This document shows positions 1 through 60,900 of a DNA stretch of 64,000 nt, piece after piece (position 1 is the first letter of the stretch; every line of letters begins with the position of its first letter). The notes under the pieces were generated by a model. The model saw only the letters and a program-made list of their open reading frames with translations. It was not told the DNA's origin and did not search any database. Both the position numbers and the translations under genes were made by a program. This stretch comes from Trissonchulus latispiculum (lineage: Eukaryota > Nematoda > Enoplea > Enoplida > Ironidae): assembly GCA_030248195.1 (NCBI GenBank), contig JASAND010008754.1, positions 1 through 64,000 of the forward strand, written 5' to 3'.

Positions 1-2100
1 TGCTTTTGATCAGAAGGCAACATTAGGTATAGGCCTCGTTCTTACACCGATATTTTTTGATGGAATTGCGGTTGCAGTCATGGCAATTTTTTCTCACTTG
101 TTTGCAAAAAATAACACATGGAAGCGTATTGCTGCTGATAGAAAAAGCCATGGTCACACAGGTGTGCAAGTGCTCTGCTCACTACAATGTATATGCTTTA
201 TGGTTTAAACGAAATTTGTGTTTTTGCCCCTGAAACTTTCTAAGGTCCAAATAAAAAGACCGGCATTTAGCAACTATATACTTCTCTCAGTTTCAGTTTA
301 GTTTACACAAAGCGTGTGTTTAACGCTTGGTCTAATCCTTTTACTTTTACTATTCTACCGCCAGTCCCAAACTACATAGGTATGCGCCAAGGCCGAAAGA
401 GAAAGGTAGTAAAATATGAGTAGACAGGCGCTTAGTAGATTACTACGGCGCCAGGTCCCTTTGAAATGAGGAAATCTGGGACCCGCAACAGGCGGTAGAG
501 GGCAAAAGGTCGCTTTAGGCATTGTGCAATTTAGTATCAACAGTAGGACCTGTCTATCAAAGATTCAATCGACACCTCTTGACGTTTTAGTTTAGACTAG
601 AGACCATTTAATTGTCATTGATATCTCTCCTCTTTGCACTAACTCCGCTCTCACTCTCTTTGTAGTTTTAGCTGTCTTACCTACCAGTTGTTTTAGTCCT
701 CAGACTCTGGGATTTGATTAGGGTCAGTTGAGGATCAATTCATGATGTTGGGACTTGGTCTACTCACTATTCCTGATGCACATTTGCTTCGGAAAAGGGT
801 AAGTAATTGTTTATTTGGTTTTTAATTTAAAAATTTGCATAGTCAATATCTTCAGGCCCAATTAATAGGTAATTCGCCGACACACAGCAATAGGTGTCGC
901 CTTGTCTTATGGCTTTTATATTTTCATCATGAGCCCTAGAAACTTGAAGAAGTGATACTTTAATATATATAATCGGATCATATCATTTGCCTATTTAGTC
1001 AAGACATTTTGGTTTCGTACTGTTGTGGTTTGGTCTTCTGGTCAAGATCCTAGGTTGTGGGATCCACATTCATGGCTCCGGGGAAACTCACCAGCCCTAA
1101 CTTTCACAGAAATATATTAAAACAAAGCACTAGTCCAAATTGCGGAAATTTATTGGACTACTATCTGGTTCTGACTGCCGATTTGGTTAGACAGTTGGGG
1201 CATTCAGCTGCTAACCTGATAATTAGTGGTTTGGATTTCGGTAAAGTGGAAATTTTAAGCAGAGAAATTTTCCTATAGTTGCAATCACCATCACCATTGT
1301 GGATGACACTCCTGGCTCAAGGGCAATGAAATAGGAATTATCTGTTGCAGAACTTGTAAGGTTGACAACGGCTTCAGGGAAAACTATTTTCATTTTACCT
1401 GCTACCGTACCTGACACCGGTACAAATTTTGAATATTACGTCATCAAGTTCAACGATTTTGACTCTAAATTATGACTAAATTTTGAAAATTTTATTTGTG
1501 TAATAAAACGTTTTTATCTGTACTACTAATTTTTTGTTCACACACAGATTTCATCACAGAAATGGTTTAAGAGCATCATAGACACAAATTTTTAATGCTT
1601 CCACCACTTTCTGTAAGAAAAATTAATATCTTCACATTAATTTATTAGCAAGGCATTACGGTAGCTTGTCCTCCGTTTGTCTTCTCTGGCAACAGACTAC
1701 ATAAAAGTGTGACATTGCGAAAGGATTTAACTTATTAGCTGCGCCTGAGACAAGAAGAATCACAGCTAATTCTTTAAAGCCCCATTTCTGACATCCTCCT
1801 TTCACATTCTATAACTGCACTTAATTTTCAAAATGGTTAGCATAGGTCGTAAGTTTTAGGCTGGTGACAGTTAGTCATTAGTAATCTTTAACCAGCAGGG
1901 AAAGTGTCGCACTAAATGTCAAATTCTGTACATTTTTGATTAGTTCATTAATTTTTCCAGGCGTTAGCGTCAAACGAATAAAATAAAATTATTTCTCTCT
2001 CCGCTGTCTACCTATGTCACATTTATAACCCCTGTTAAAATGCACAGTTAAGACCAACTTAAACACGCGTATACACTCTCTCTTATCATGCGCACTCTTA
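1..2100. other. Upstream DNA without a recognised gene
   Basis: AT-rich sequence with only short, unconvincing ORFs (the longest are 73 and 64 codons, overlapping on opposite strands near 1057-1417). There is one isolated TGACAG at 1865-1870. No TIR element, coding exon or RNA gene was recognised. It may hold distal regulatory DNA or 5' non-coding exons, which cannot be seen without transcripts. Confidence 0.5.
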
Positions 2101-2150
2101 ACGTTAATGCTGCCGTTTGCCTATCAGAACAAGTTGCTACTCAGAGCCAG

Positions 2151-2208
2151 CCAATCAGCGTTCAGCTCTCAATTTGATTGGATCACGTGACCGCCAAAAC
2201 CAGCCAAT
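2151..2208 (+). promoter_or_regulatory. TATA-less core promoter: three CCAAT boxes and an E-box
   Basis: CCAAT at 2151-2155 and 2204-2208 and an inverted ATTGG at 2177-2181 flank a perfect palindrome TCACGTGA at 2183-2190, all within 58 bp and about 190 bp upstream of the MEIS start codon. CCAAT boxes bind NF-Y and CACGTG binds bHLH factors such as USF/MYC. No TATA box lies between here and the ATG. The position and density support this as the proximal promoter; the transcription start is not visible. Confidence 0.65.
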
Positions 2209-2321
2209 CAGAAATGAGCGTTGGGAGGAGCTTCGGGTTTGTGACATCGGATATTGTAGAAGGTTGACGCGCTTAACTGGCAGTTTTGGGTGGTTGGGTG
2301 TTTTGTGTTCCACAGTGCGAC

Positions 2322-2388
2322 ATGTGGCGTACGCTTTAGTGACGCTTTGGGCTGTATGCGGATGACAGGTCTCGTTAAGTCTCGTTAA
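2322..2388 (+). promoter_or_regulatory. Two upstream ORFs in the presumed 5' leader
   Basis: ATG at 2322 opens a five-codon ORF closed by TAG at 2337-2339. ATG at 2356 (and a nested one at 2362) opens a ten-codon ORF closed by TAA at 2386-2388, six bases before the MEIS ATG. If transcription starts near the CCAAT cluster, both lie in the mRNA and would reduce initiation at the main ATG. Confidence 0.45.
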
Positions 2389-2393
2389 ATAGC

Positions 2394-51457
<49,064 letters not shown>

Positions 51458-54370
51458 GGGTCATCGGAACCGACCAATAGGAGAGGGGGCCATCCAGGTT
51501 GTGTCCAACAAACCGAACTTTGAATACCTCCCTTCTCCCTCCCTCGTTCTGTTGTCCCAGATCAGCTTTCTATGGACTGCTAGCTGATCTGGGATCTCTG
51601 AAAGGTTTAAGACCAGTGTCCCCTTCCCCTCACCTCAAGCCTTTCCTGCGCTACGTTTACTGCTTAGTCTAATGAGGTACAGCATAATGCATTGATACGG
51701 CGGAAGCTCTCCTGCAGCTCTGGTTCGGGTCAATAGACAAATCTACTTAAATAATCACATTTAGTCATTTGACTGAGCTCAGAAGAAATTTATCTTACTG
51801 GTCTTACATAACCATGACTCTTTGCGCCTGCTACAAATCCCTTTCTTCTACTTCTTGTTCAGTAGCAAATATGCCAAAATATGCTTAAGTTGAAATTTTG
51901 CGCTCTGAAGCAAACATAATTTTATTTTTATTGTTATTTTATTTATAGAGTTATTTTGGCATATCTAGCAGCTTACAGAGATAAAGTGCATTGCTCTTTT
52001 ATAATTGTGTCAGTGCTCGGAAATACAGTGTTGGGCTTTTGGGACCTTGGCCAGTATTTTTGTAGTAGTGTAATAATTGTCAGTATAAATTTGTTGCTTC
52101 CAGTTTTTACTGTATATCTGGAACATAAATGCTTATAAAATTATATTATGTTAATATATCTTGGAACATGACATGTGTTTAAATCATCTTTTGTAATTTT
52201 ACCAGTTTAAGCCAATTGGTCTCTATGAAGCTTCGTACAGGGTTTGTAGTTCCCTTTGTCTGTAACATGAACGAATTTGCTTAGATCTTTGAATTGTTGT
52301 ACAAATATAAAGTTGTAGCTGTAATTGTAAATGTTCTGCGTTTTAGTCCTTACTGCAAGTTCATTTCCATAGGCAATGCTATTTCAAGACAATTTTGCCT
52401 TGCATTAAAAACTTTTAAGGACAAATATATATTAAAAAATTTCAGGTAAATGAGAGCCAAATTTATGTACTGCATAATTTTGACATAGGTATGTTAAGGT
52501 GCACTCATTGCTGTTTAATGTGCGCTGAATTGCGAAACAGTCTCTGGTTGTTGTAATCCTCACCAAAACTTTTTGGGGAGCTTCTTGTGACACACTCGCA
52601 AATATTAATTAGATTCAAAAATAGGTAGCCACCCAGACACATTTGAAGCCACAGTCGGGGCAGAATGAGTGCACCAATTAGGAGTTGCTGTTAATATATG
52701 TAATCCGTTTCTGTGTAAATGTTAGGTTTATGGAATTGTCCACTACTCATTTATTGTCGTTATTGTTGTTGTACTTTGTGGCTAGTCAGTTGCCATAATA
52801 ATGTTTATTCGTCTGTTTTGTCTTTCTTTCTCAGTGGAGCATTTTAAAGTTCTATTTTTGAAGCATTTCTGACATCTTGATATTTTTTGGTAGTTCGACG
52901 ATAAATTATTGAGACTGTAAGAGGTACTATTTTGACACTGTATCCATGACAGAATATTGTGTAGAATGTGATGTGTACAATTATTGATCGGACTATATTT
53001 GAGGTCAGAGGTATTCCACAACTTTCGTTAAGCTAATCTAATTTTTCTGTACTTAAGCGCAACGTAAAATGTGGCATTTTCAGTTTTAGTCAAATTGGGC
53101 TCACACTAGTGCTTTTGTCTGTTAACTGTAATGTATTTGGATAGTAGTGTTTAGCTCATGCTGAAGTATTAAAATCATTAATGCTAGTCATTGGATATCT
53201 ACTGAGGAGTAGAGTTAGCAAATTAGGTCCACGGTAAACATTTTTGACTGATCCATTGACACAGAATTTCAACGGATCAGAATTTCTTGCGTGATCTAGT
53301 GCTGATTGGATACGAATTCTCTCGGGTAAATCGGCAGTTTGAGCATCTGGTTGTTGCATAGCTGTGGTTTTGTCTAACAAATAGAATGAAAAAATTAAAA
53401 TTCCCTCAATTCATTTTCGTCTACGTACGTGCATTATGTACACCTTAAGTATAAAGAAATGATGTCAAGTAGCGTTGTTCGCCGACGCCGGCCGGCCAGT
53501 CTTGAATAATGCAAACCGTCAAGACCGTTTGCTACACTGAAGAGCAAAATCAAGGACCATTGCAGTTGCAGTTTTGGCAAAATCAGAAACGTATATATTA
53601 TTCCAAAATTTCTAGTGTAAACAGAGTCCCCTATAAGCCGGTATACATACATTATATATAGCTTTACAAATGTACGTATGCTGTTTTTGTTGAAAAGTAG
53701 GATCACAAATTGGGCACAGCCTACGGTAGATATTGCTTTCATTGCTAGAAAAACCGGGTCATAAAACATAATTTACGGCAAACACGTTCATATACATAGC
53801 AAAAATTATAGGAGTCATTTTCGGCGCGATTTAATGTCGGTTTTGATTAAAGTAATTCTAATGCAATTGTTAAAAACTAATTTATGGTCAAATCTACCCA
53901 AAAAATTGAACTAAATAGACTCCAATTGCGACTAACTACGCAATTGGTGTATATTTTGCAATTTTCACCACAAAATTGCCTTTCAAGTTTCCCCTATTGT
54001 TGCCTATCATTTCAATAATTCCAACGTCCTTGAACCAATAAGTATTTTCTATGAAAGGGGGATCAAACAAGACCACCGTATTTCGTTTCGTTTCGCCAGC
54101 CAACATGTTCCCAAAATTGCTTTTCTGAATTGGTCTGATTGCCTTAGCTGTCAACACCTACAGACCCATTAATAAAATCTGAGGATAAATGAAAAATCCA
54201 CCTGAGTTTGCAGGTCATTATAAAGTTTTATGTCCACTCCAACAGCTGGTGCAAAATTTTGAATTCAGATTACAGAATCTGGAGTGTCACGATTTTTTAG
54301 TCGAAATGAAGAAACTAAATACGCACCCCTGAAGATGTCGTAACATTTGAGCTGCTAACTACATAGTGTT
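51458..54370 (+). other. Presumed Meis 3' UTR and intergenic DNA
   Basis: GC content falls gradually after the stop codon. ATTAAA-type signals occur near 52404 and 52430 and AATAAA at about 54170, but none is clearly the cleavage signal, so the end of the mRNA is unknown. A CCGGCCGGCC-rich patch lies at 53487-53500. ORFs here are short and unconvincing. Confidence 0.4.
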
Positions 54371-54371
54371 T

Positions 54372-54610
54372 GAGGCCGGCCGGTGAGCCCGTAGGCCGGC
54401 CGGCTACCGGCCTAGAGCAGTTTGCAGTGTAGTTATTATAAGTGCAGATATTTATTTTCGGATGTTATCTTAGAAAAATATCACAGCATAGCATAAAAAT
54501 TAGCAAAACTAGATTTGGAGTCCAGTTTAAGCTTAGTTGCTCTATTTTGTAAATTTCTGATTGGTGATTTGTATCCCAGCCGGCGAGCAAAAATCGTCGG
54601 CCGGCCTCAA
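54372..54610. mobile_element. Short GGCCGGCC-ended inverted-repeat element
   Basis: It starts GAGGCCGGCCGG at 54372 and ends CGGCCGGCCTC near 54608, with further CCGGCCGG blocks just inside the left end and an AT-rich core. GC-rich palindromic ends around an AT-rich centre suggest a small non-autonomous element of about 240 bp. No clear target duplication. Similar GGCCGGCC patches at 53487-53500 and CCGGC-rich text at 55490-55740 may be related. Confidence 0.5.
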
Positions 54611-54810
54611 AGACTACTGCTAACTTGCTAATTCTAAAGCCAATAAACAGTGGCTTTTACAGGGTCATAACTTGACAGTTTGAAATATTCTTGGAATCTG
54701 TAGTCAAAGTGCTGGATGAAACAGAAGACAGTGTCCATACATATCGGCAGCCTGCTCCGACAAACAACCAACAATATGTATTTGCCGAAAATGAGCATGA
54801 AGTAAATATA

Positions 54811-55480
54811 TATAGTGGTTGTGCACTATTTGCACCACTTTTTTAAAAAATCATTGAATTTTTGTCTTTAAAAATCTGAAGAAAATCCAAACAATATTTA
54901 TATCAGACAATTTTTGTATTAACTTGTTCCGTTCAAATTTTGCAATAACTAAAGCAAGCTTCATCGTGATAATTAATTTATAAAAGTGGCAATTAATTTT
55001 TATTTAATTAAATTTAATTGATGGTGCAGTTTAAAGCCACTGTCTCAAATGTGAACCATCGCGTGCAGAAAGTGAACCACTCAAGTGAAATCAAAATAAA
55101 TATTTCAAGGTGGTAAGAAATTTTTATATAGTCATATTCTACGGAATTAGACTAAATATCGGTTTTTCTAATTTTTCAAATCGTTGAATTTTAAGTTCAC
55201 AGCCGCGTTATTAAATTACCAAGTTTTTGCAGATGAACCTAGTTTGCGTACAATGCGCAATCTGCACCACTGGATTCAATTTTAATCCTTTGGCTGGTTA
55301 GCGCGTTTTATACAAACATCCAATAGAAATAATTTTTACATGACGAAATACACAAGATGATTGGCTAATTTTTGGTGTGCGACTCATGGTCTATCTTCTT
55401 ATTTCGAATGAGTAGCAAGCAGTCAAATTTTAGGTGGTGCACTTTGGGGGCCGGTGCAGATAGTGCACAACCACTATATA
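54811..55480. mobile_element. TIR element, about 665 bp
   Basis: The left end reads TATAGTGGTTGTGCACTATT and the right end is its complement (AATAGTGCAC-like, then AACCACTATA). The match continues inward through TGCACC. Flanking TA/TATA makes a TA target duplication likely, as for Tc1/mariner or related elements. The interior has no long ORF. Confidence 0.7.
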
Positions 55481-56662
55481 CCAAAACACGCCTTTTTAAC
55501 GCTGCCGACGAGCCGGACTATAAGGAACCGATAGTGTCCGTCCGTATAAAACCATGGTCGATATCCTAGCTTCGAAAAGCAAACATCAGTATGCTTAGCA
55601 TCTCTCTTTGTCGGCTGGTCTGTTCCGTTGGTAAGAAATAAGCAATCATTTAAAAATGGTAACCGACGTCCTACTGTTAATCGGCTGGTCAGTCCGCTTG
55701 CCGGCTGGCGGTTTTCCTCCCCACCGGTCAGCATGTAAACTGATAAAAAAGGCACCGAACTACTACGTTGCTGACCGATCCCAGTACATATACGTACGTT
55801 ACAAGTTAGAACTTTCTAATCTTTGCCTTGCCTACATCATCTAAAATAGTCAGTTTATCGAACAGATTATTACCTATCATCTAGATTATCTTATCACCTA
55901 TCTATCAGGCAGTCTGAAGTCCATTTTATTGAACATATTGAACATAACAACGTAATCGAATAAATCACCAAAAGAAACTTATGAAGTTATGATGCTACTA
56001 GCATAGACAGAGAATGTCCAGGAACGTGGAAAATCGAATAGCTCTACAACTTCCATCGAACTTGACCAACCAACTTCAATAGTTATACCAGTTTGGCGAA
56101 ATTCGGTGTATAAACTTAATGTCAAAAACTGTTGTAATGGAATGAACTAAGTTAATGCAGACAAGGTTTTTACTGCTGGTTGAAAAATTCGAAATTTCTG
56201 AGACATCCCAAGATAATTTTACGATATTGGTGGGTTAGGTTTGGACTGACCACCAAATTTTTAAATAAAATAAAAACGATGGAATTAAAGAAAACTAGCA
56301 ACTGTTACAGTTAATGCAATATATGAAATCGATAAGCTGTACGCAATGACATACTATTAAGAATGAAACAAAACATGTATTACCCTTACCCACCAACACG
56401 CAACAGACAAAACAAAAAGCTTCGCACAAACATACATACAAACAAAAACAAGAAAAAGTAGCATAATCATAGATTATTCATACAACAGTACAGAAAACCA
56501 AATGGAATAGCCAAAGGTAATAAACGAATTAAAGATCTCTATAGGACACATAATTATATTATTCAAATTCAACGAATTTGCACCAAATAAGATTCTGGAC
56601 TACCTACGTTCAGCTTAGGCTTTGAACTAGAATAGAATTAGAATAAGCGTAGTAATGCTCAG
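55481..56662. other. Intergenic DNA between the converging genes
   Basis: A CCGGC/GGCTGG-rich patch at 55490-55740 is followed by AT-rich DNA with no recognised feature up to the hAT-like element. Open frames in the GC-rich patch (93 and 62 codons on opposite strands) show no family resemblance. Confidence 0.4.
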
Positions 56663-57747
56663 CAGGGTTTTTTTGGTTTTCGGGTTTGCGTCAACCTTGC
56701 GTCCCGCTAAGTTTAAGTTGCGTCCGGTTAAGAAATTTTGCGTCCAGGTAGAATTTTTGTTTTATCGTGTTTTCTGTGCAAAAAAATTGATTCATTTATA
56801 AAAATTTTGATCTTTAGTGTAACACTATTTAGACTATTTAGAAAGTTGATGCTGCTTAACATTAATGCAGGAATACAAAGGTACCTATAGAACAGCGATG
56901 AGGGCAATACACACGGCGGGGGGTCTGGGGGGCGGATCCCCCCAGAAGTTGAAGAATTTTTTGCAATTCCAGAATAATCCGCAATGGAAATGTTTAAAAA
57001 GATTTTATTTGGCACCTGTTGCATCTAACGCAATACCTTGAGTAATTTTCAATATTATTGACACACATTGTTCCGATATTTCAATGTCATAAATAGTTAA
57101 ACTAACTAAAGTATTAAAAATTAATGAAATATTTAGGAATAGCATTGAGAAAAGGTAGTAAATATCAAACATACATTCAGTTTCAAAAACTCTGAGAACT
57201 TCTGATCCCTGAAAACAGTATTGAAAGTGAGTACCGCGGGGTCTGGGGGGCGGAGCCCCCCAGAAGTTGGAGATTTTTTGGCAATTACGGATTGAATCCG
57301 TAATGGAAATGTTTAAAAAGATTAATTTAGTGTCTGTAGCATCTAACGCATTTTGTGCGTAATTTTCGATGGGATTGACACACATTATTCTGATGTTTCA
57401 ATGTTATAGATAAACTAATTACGGTATTAAAAATTAATGAAATAGTTATTAAATTAATATCACTAAGAAGAAAGGTAGTAAATATGAAAACACAAAGTCC
57501 ATTTTCAAAACTCTGAGAATTACTGTTTCCTCGAAAGATCAGTGTAAAAGAGCAGCCCCCAGAACTCGAAGAAATTTTTGGAAAAAACGGAAAAATTGGT
57601 ACTGGAAACATTTAAAGTTTTTACTCTTACAAAAGTGAATTTTATCCCGAAATAATGTTGCGTCTAGCTTGCGTCCCGTTAAAATTTCGTTGCGTCCAGA
57701 TAAGAAACTTTGCGTCCAGACGCACATCTGGACGCAAAAAAACCCTG
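56663..57747. mobile_element. hAT-like non-autonomous element with internal tandem repeats
   Basis: The left end is CAGGGTTTTTTTGG and the right end is the complement AAAAAAACCCTG. Imperfect 8 bp flanks (ATGCTCAG at 56655-56662, GTGTTCAG at 57748-57755, 6 of 8 equal) fit a hAT target duplication. Subterminal GCGTCC/GCGTCCAG motifs recur several times at each end. The interior has about three copies of a roughly 310 bp unit (starting near 56920, 57235 and 57545, with GGGGTCTGGGGGGCGGA). No transposase frame. It lies 52 bp past the stop codon of the RS gene. Confidence 0.75.
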
Positions 57748-57799
57748 GTGTTCAGCTAGTAATCATAATTCTGATTTGGTACAAAGCCTGACTGGATTA

Positions 57800-57982
57800 T
57801 TAGGAAGAGTCAGAGGAGTGATCATCACTATCGGATCGGGCAACGCCGGTTCGTCTGGGATCCGAATCAGTTCGTCTGCGCTCCTTGAGGGACTTCAAGG
57901 CACGCTCTCTCAGCTTCTGCTCTTCCTCCGTAATCTCCTCGGCTCCCTCCTCTTCCTCTTCCGATGATTCATTGTCAGCTCG
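57800..57982 (-). CDS. RS-protein terminal exon
   Basis: Acceptor TTATGTTCCAG, 60 codons and TAA at 57800-57802. It encodes RADNESSEEEEEGAEEITEE, KLRERALKSLKERRR and the tail SDSDDHSSDSS. The coding part ends 52 bp before the hAT-like element, so the polyadenylation signal must lie in that short gap or in the element; a - strand AATAAA is present inside it at 57004-57009. Confidence 0.88.
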   Translation of the reverse strand, partial: RADNESSEEEEEGAEEITEEEQKLRERALKSLKERRRTDSDPRRTGVARSDSDDHSSDSS

Positions 57983-60900
57983 CTGGAACATAAATCAGTC
58001 CAACCATGGACAAATTACGTAAAACTAACAGAACTTGACGACAATGGCTGTAGCACACACTAACAAACAATTTATATGTGGTGCATGTTGAAAGTTGACC
58101 TTAAGTTTAAGTTGAAAGTTGATTTTATATCTGCGAAAGCAGTATCTTAGCAAGAACTGGGCTCATTTGAGCTTTTACATGTCAATTGCTAGGTGCTGTG
58201 AAGTTCTGCCACATTCTCAATACATCCTTAGTATACCCAAGAGTTTATAATACCAAGAGTAAGACACTCATCTCTTCCTAATAGAATAAGCTTGCAAGAT
58301 GCTCGAAACATTAAGGCCGAAATCTCGGGGGGGGGGGGGCTTCTCAGCGTGTAAACATACAACGCTGACATTTTAAAAAACGGGCGTTTTCGGCAAATTA
58401 AATACTATAACTTGAACTAGGAAAATCGTACAGCAATAATTTTTATATCATTATGTTGCGTAGAATGAGATCTTTTTAACGATATAAAAATTATAAAGTT
58501 CGGTTTAGGTAATCTCTTATAAAACCGGCAATAATGCATCCTTGCCACGAAAATTCTGGGAATTTCATCATTTCTTAGAAATGCCTTACGTTGTTGCTGA
58601 ATTTATGAGGGATTGCCTAATCCGAACTATAATCTTTATATTGTTAAAAAGATCTCATTCTACGCAACATAATGACATAAAAATTATTGCTGTACGATTT
58701 TTCTGGCTCAAGTTATAATATTTAATTTGTCGAAAACACCCGTATTTAAAAAATGTCAGCGTTGTATGTTTACATGCTGAGAAGCCCCCCCCCCTGAGAT
58801 TTCGGCCTTAATGTTTCGAGCACCTTGCAAGCTTATTCTATTTAGGAAGAGCTGAGTGTCTTACTCTTGATATTATAAACTCTTGGTATATCTGGATTCA
58901 TAAATAAAGGCAGGAGGGCGGTGGGGGCAGGCGGGGGGCGTCCGCCCACTTTTCCGGTTACCACCCCACTCGAGCCCCCAACCACCCAGCAAAGGTTTTT
59001 GGGCTTCCACTCACCTTGAGGTACCCAAAAATTGCCAGAATTTAGAGATTTTTGGTCAAAATTTCAAAACTTTTCGGGCGTCGCCGGAATGTTTTAGAAA
59101 AAATGCAAATTTCACTACATTTTTGGGGATTATAGAGACCACTTTAGATCCTCTTCCCCTTTTGACCTTTCTACTCAAACTAGTGGGGGCGCGGCCTTTC
59201 CCACCCCATCCCCCTTTTTTCGCCTAAAGGAAAACCAGATTACTACTATTTTTTACAGCAAAGGTGGAACTACACTACTCGAAAAGTTAACCAGAACATG
59301 CCATTTCAGTCATTACGGACGTGACATTCCCTGTTTCGGGTGTAACTTTTGTTGTAACTTTAAAATAGCAAAATGCTCGTAAAATACTTCAAATTGAAGC
59401 TACATGTTTAATAAAGCAAAAGTAAAAATGGTGCTTGTTTCTTTTCAGCGGGCCGATTGCCAAAATCGAATAAGAAGATGCGGAAATCGTTTCTGGAAAG
59501 AGGTACAGCTGTACAACTATCTAACGGGGGTTTTTGAAAAATTTAATTGCTCATCATTGAACTTATTCCGGTAGATTAATTTATACAGCATACAGGCTAG
59601 GATCAGAAAATATTACTTCTACAGAAAAATTCGTACTTTTTCATGTCTGGTCTGGTGGTTGTCAGATTCTTGATCCTGATCAGACTCAGAATTTGAACCA
59701 GATTCACTAGTGGTCCGTCTACGGCGGCGATGGGGTGAAGGCTCTCTTTGAGGTTTCTTGGCACTAACATCCCTCTCTTGCCGCCTACGTTTATCGGCAT
59801 CTACATGTCGAGTAGTTTGACGATGATCCTTATTCCCCTAAACAGTACAATTAGCAAAACCAAAATATACTTGTCTATAGTACGTATTGTACGAACACAA
59901 AACTACTAACCCCTGAAAACAAGGAAACACATTCTGTTTTGATAAAAAATAAAATTTTTTTAAAAAAGGAGGAGACATCATCCGTCGTGATGTCGACCAG
60001 GCTTGAGACTCCTTCAGAATACTTTGTTGACCAACGGGCCAGTTTCCTGCTTAAAACTTTTCACCTTATGTGAAGATCAGCACAGGTACTTATATGCTAC
60101 CTCCGTGGGAAATCCGACACGGACCCCATCAAATGGAGAACCCACAGTTGTCCCCTGGCATCAACGGCGCAAATGGCCTTCTAGGTTGGCGAGCCCGGAA
60201 ATCACATCATCACACTCTAATGCAGCAAGTAACAACAACATAAAAGATTTTCATGTGACCCACTTCTGAAGACTACCTATGCTTTAGTTGTACAGTCATT
60301 CTGCTTTAGAAGCAAAGAAATAACGACATCAAATCCAGAAGGTCCCGTAGGATGCTTTCGTTCAGCAAACTCAACTAAAAGCATAAGTAAAAAAGGTGAA
60401 GACTTACATCATCGCTTGAGCTCTGCTCTGAATGTTCGGCTTCAACTCGATCTCTTCTGGAAGACCTGAAATATAGGCACGTTTGCAAAATCTTGAGTTA
60501 GAAAGGAAAGCCAAGCCACTGTTATAAAACATGGAGACCGCAAACATCATGCCTATTACCAGAACCAAAATTAAATGACAAGTGAAATCAATATATTTCA
60601 TTGAACAGAAATTGGACAGCAGTAAATGGTTTTCTGCAAAAGATATAGACAGAAAATAAAAGGAATCACGTTCTATAAGGTAGACCACCACATCAGAAAC
60701 GCACAGAGTTGGAAGTTGGTCACGAGTGCCCGCGGTTTGACTTTCAGGTCAGTGGGTACCCGCTGGTCAGAGCGGGTCAATAGTCACTTTGTACACATCA
60801 AGTTTACGCTAACTTTTGAGATACTTCACTCGAAAATTTACTATTTTATTAAATGTTTAATTTTTTGTCTAAATTTTGAGCATGCCTTGTGTATTAAATA

